This document shows, in pieces, positions 63,050 to 64,000 of a stretch of DNA of 64,000 bases; position 1 is the first letter of the stretch; every line of letters starts with the position of its first letter. This DNA comes from Shinella kummerowiae (GTDB taxonomy: Bacteria > Pseudomonadota > Alphaproteobacteria > Rhizobiales > Rhizobiaceae), in NCBI RefSeq assembly GCF_009827055.1, contig NZ_WUMK01000003.1, positions 620,001-684,000 on the forward strand, in the 5' to 3' direction. The notes under the pieces are model-generated. The model was given only the letters and a program-made list of their open reading frames with translations, ran no database searches and was not told where the DNA came from. The translations under genes were made by a program, and so were the position numbers.

Positions 63050-63401
63050 ACAAAGCACGACTGAAGAGAGACTTGGAGCCAAGTATCAACCGCCTTGAGT
63101 GGCGTGGGCCACGAGAGATGTCCTCAATAAGCTCTTGATCGGAGTCGAACCGCCGACCCGTCGTTTAGTTGTCTTGTTCGCGCCGAATATCCCTGTACGA
63201 CCAGCTGTTTGCCATCGGGAATGGCCGATATTGGGGCCGATGGCAGACCGTCTGCTGCCAGGACTCTCAACAGAAAAGCGGAGATCAGAGCTCTTGCCGC
63301 CAAGGTCCTGAATTGGCCCAAGCGGACACCCTACCTTCGGAAAGTCGGTCCCGAAAAGCATCGCTGACGGGACATAATAGCCCCGCCAACAATTGTTCGC
63401 A
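63050..63401. other. gene-free region
   Basis: These 352 bp lie between the AraC-type stop and the frameshifted carboxymuconolactone-decarboxylase-family gene. The minus-strand frame that crosses the region is only the read-through of the shifted gene. A short stretch near 63138 looks like a tRNA T-loop (GTTCGACTC on the minus strand) but does not fold into an arm. Nothing else is recognised. Confidence 0.45.
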
Positions 63402-63751
63402 TCAATCCGACGGAAGGGCTTCGACGGCGTCGAGCACGCGCGCCGAATATGTAAGCGCGGCTCCGGCGTTAAGCGCATGGCGACACCCAGAGCTTCGGCG
63501 ATCTCTCCTTTCGATGCCCCGAGTTCGACGGCCTTCTTCGCGTGGACGGCGATGCAGCCGTCACAACGGGTCGTGACAGCCACGGCAAGGGCGATCAGTT
63601 CGTGGATTTTCGGCTCGAGGTGCTTTGTTTTAGCCCCGCTGCCTTCGACCATGTTGAGCCCACGCAATACGTCGGGGCTCAACTTCGCGAATTCCCCGAC
63701 CCGCCCCATCAGCGTTCCGCGGTAGGCGTTCCAGTCCTGCATGGTATCCAT
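63402..63751 (-). pseudogene. carboxymuconolactone decarboxylase/AhpD-family gene with a frameshift
   Basis: The start at 63751 follows GGAGGTCGTC. The first part is intact: LSPDVLRGLNMVEG and the AhpD core TTRCDGCIAVHAKKAVELGA with the redox-active Cys-x-x-Cys (here CDGC) and catalytic His. After ALGVAM the frame slips near 63477: the sequence CGC TTA AAC... read one base back gives ALNAGAALTYSARVLDAVEA and a stop at 63402-63404, the normal family ending. One deleted base explains it. It may be a real recent mutation or a sequencing error. The family normally gives peroxidase- or decarboxylase-type proteins of about 115 residues. Confidence 0.8.
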
Positions 63752-63760
63752 GACGACCTC

Positions 63761-64000
63761 CTACCGGCGACCGGCGGTCACGCCGCCATCGACAGGAAGG
63801 ATCGTGCCGGTGATCCATGAGGCCTGCTCAGACGCGAGGAACAGGATCGCCTCGGCGACGTCACGTGGCTGGCCGTTCCGGCCCAGCGGATGGAAGGCGT
63901 TGAAGGTCGGAAGAACCTCCTTGACCTGATCGTCCGAAAGGAAGGTGTTGTAGACAGGCGTCTCGACAACTGCCGGAGCGACCGCGTTGATGCGGATGTT
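63761..64000 (-). CDS. SDR-family oxidoreductase (3' end only)
   Basis: The last 79 codons of a short-chain dehydrogenase run off the right edge. [18 protein letters not shown] is the conserved region after the catalytic Tyr-Lys, [20 protein letters not shown] the penultimate block and [13 protein letters not shown] the C-terminus. The stop at 63761-63763 is 9 bp before the frameshifted gene, so the two are one operon. The active-site part is outside the window. Confidence 0.85.
   Translation of the reverse strand, partial: NIRINAVAPAVVETPVYNTFLSDDQVKEVLPTFNAFHPLGRNGQPRDVAEAILFLASEQASWITGTILPVDGGVTAGRR

Noticed and set aside
63125..63165. tRNA-like T-loop (GTTCGACTC on the minus strand), possible tRNA fragment or attachment site
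   Set aside because: The flanking bases do not pair into a T-stem, there is no CCA end and no cloverleaf can be drawn.

Overview
The window reads as part of a GC-rich alphaproteobacterial replicon, most probably Rhizobiales (Rhizobiaceae-like). The reasons are the density of ABC importers with dedicated regulators, an aldolase-dehydrogenase fusion of the type found in rhizobial rhamnose loci, split transketolase genes and strong Shine-Dalgarno signals. It holds no rRNA, tRNA, CRISPR array or intact insertion sequence. The content is catabolic and accessory rather than core, as expected of a megaplasmid, chromid or catabolic island; the genus and replicon type are inferences.

Region 1 (1-16.5 kb). 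A long minus-strand operon (9643 down past the left edge) encodes a spermidine/putrescine-type ABC importer with two ATPases, two permeases and two binding proteins. It also carries two short-chain dehydrogenases, a PuuE/PgdA-like polysaccharide-deacetylase-family hydrolase, a small Cys protein and a CobW-type GTPase. A GntR-like regulator with two winged-helix domains is divergent from it. Beyond that lie a hydantoinase/oxoprolinase pair (HyuA/HyuB type) and a divergent AraC regulator. The set suggests import and ring opening of a cyclic amide, imide or hydantoin.

Region 2 (16.7-30.4 kb). A Liv-type ABC importer, a FadR-type GntR regulator, a second HyuA/HyuB pair, a 63-residue zinc-ribbon protein, GabT and GabD form one minus-strand operon. 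The fifth transporter gene (LivF type) and L-2-hydroxyglutarate oxidase (lhgO) are divergent. The order fits uptake of a lactam or amino acid, ATP-dependent ring opening to an omega-amino acid, transamination, semialdehyde oxidation and recovery of 2-oxoglutarate.

Region 3 (30.9-43.4 kb) is a defence/efflux stretch. It has an RND pump and adaptor beside a badly decayed two-component system, a TetR/MFS pair with a shared operator, a TetR-flavoprotein-MFS operon, a degenerate tract and an orphan HutC-like regulator. Two long inverted repeats lie here.

Region 4 (43.7-56.2 kb). A SorC-type regulator, a class II aldolase-SDR fusion and a ribose-type ABC importer accompany the operon mtnK-mtnA-transketolase N-transketolase C-RuBisCO-like protein. 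A near-perfect operator palindrome lies between importer and operon. This is the most novel part: it looks like a salvage route for 5-substituted riboses (methylthioribose or 5-deoxyribose) in which a RuBisCO-like protein and a thiamine-diphosphate enzyme follow MtnA.

Region 5 (56.3-64 kb). A second sugar ABC operon is led by a D-tagatose-3-epimerase-like isomerase and has a divergent AraC regulator. After it come a frameshifted carboxymuconolactone-decarboxylase-family gene and the 3' end of an SDR gene that runs off the right edge.
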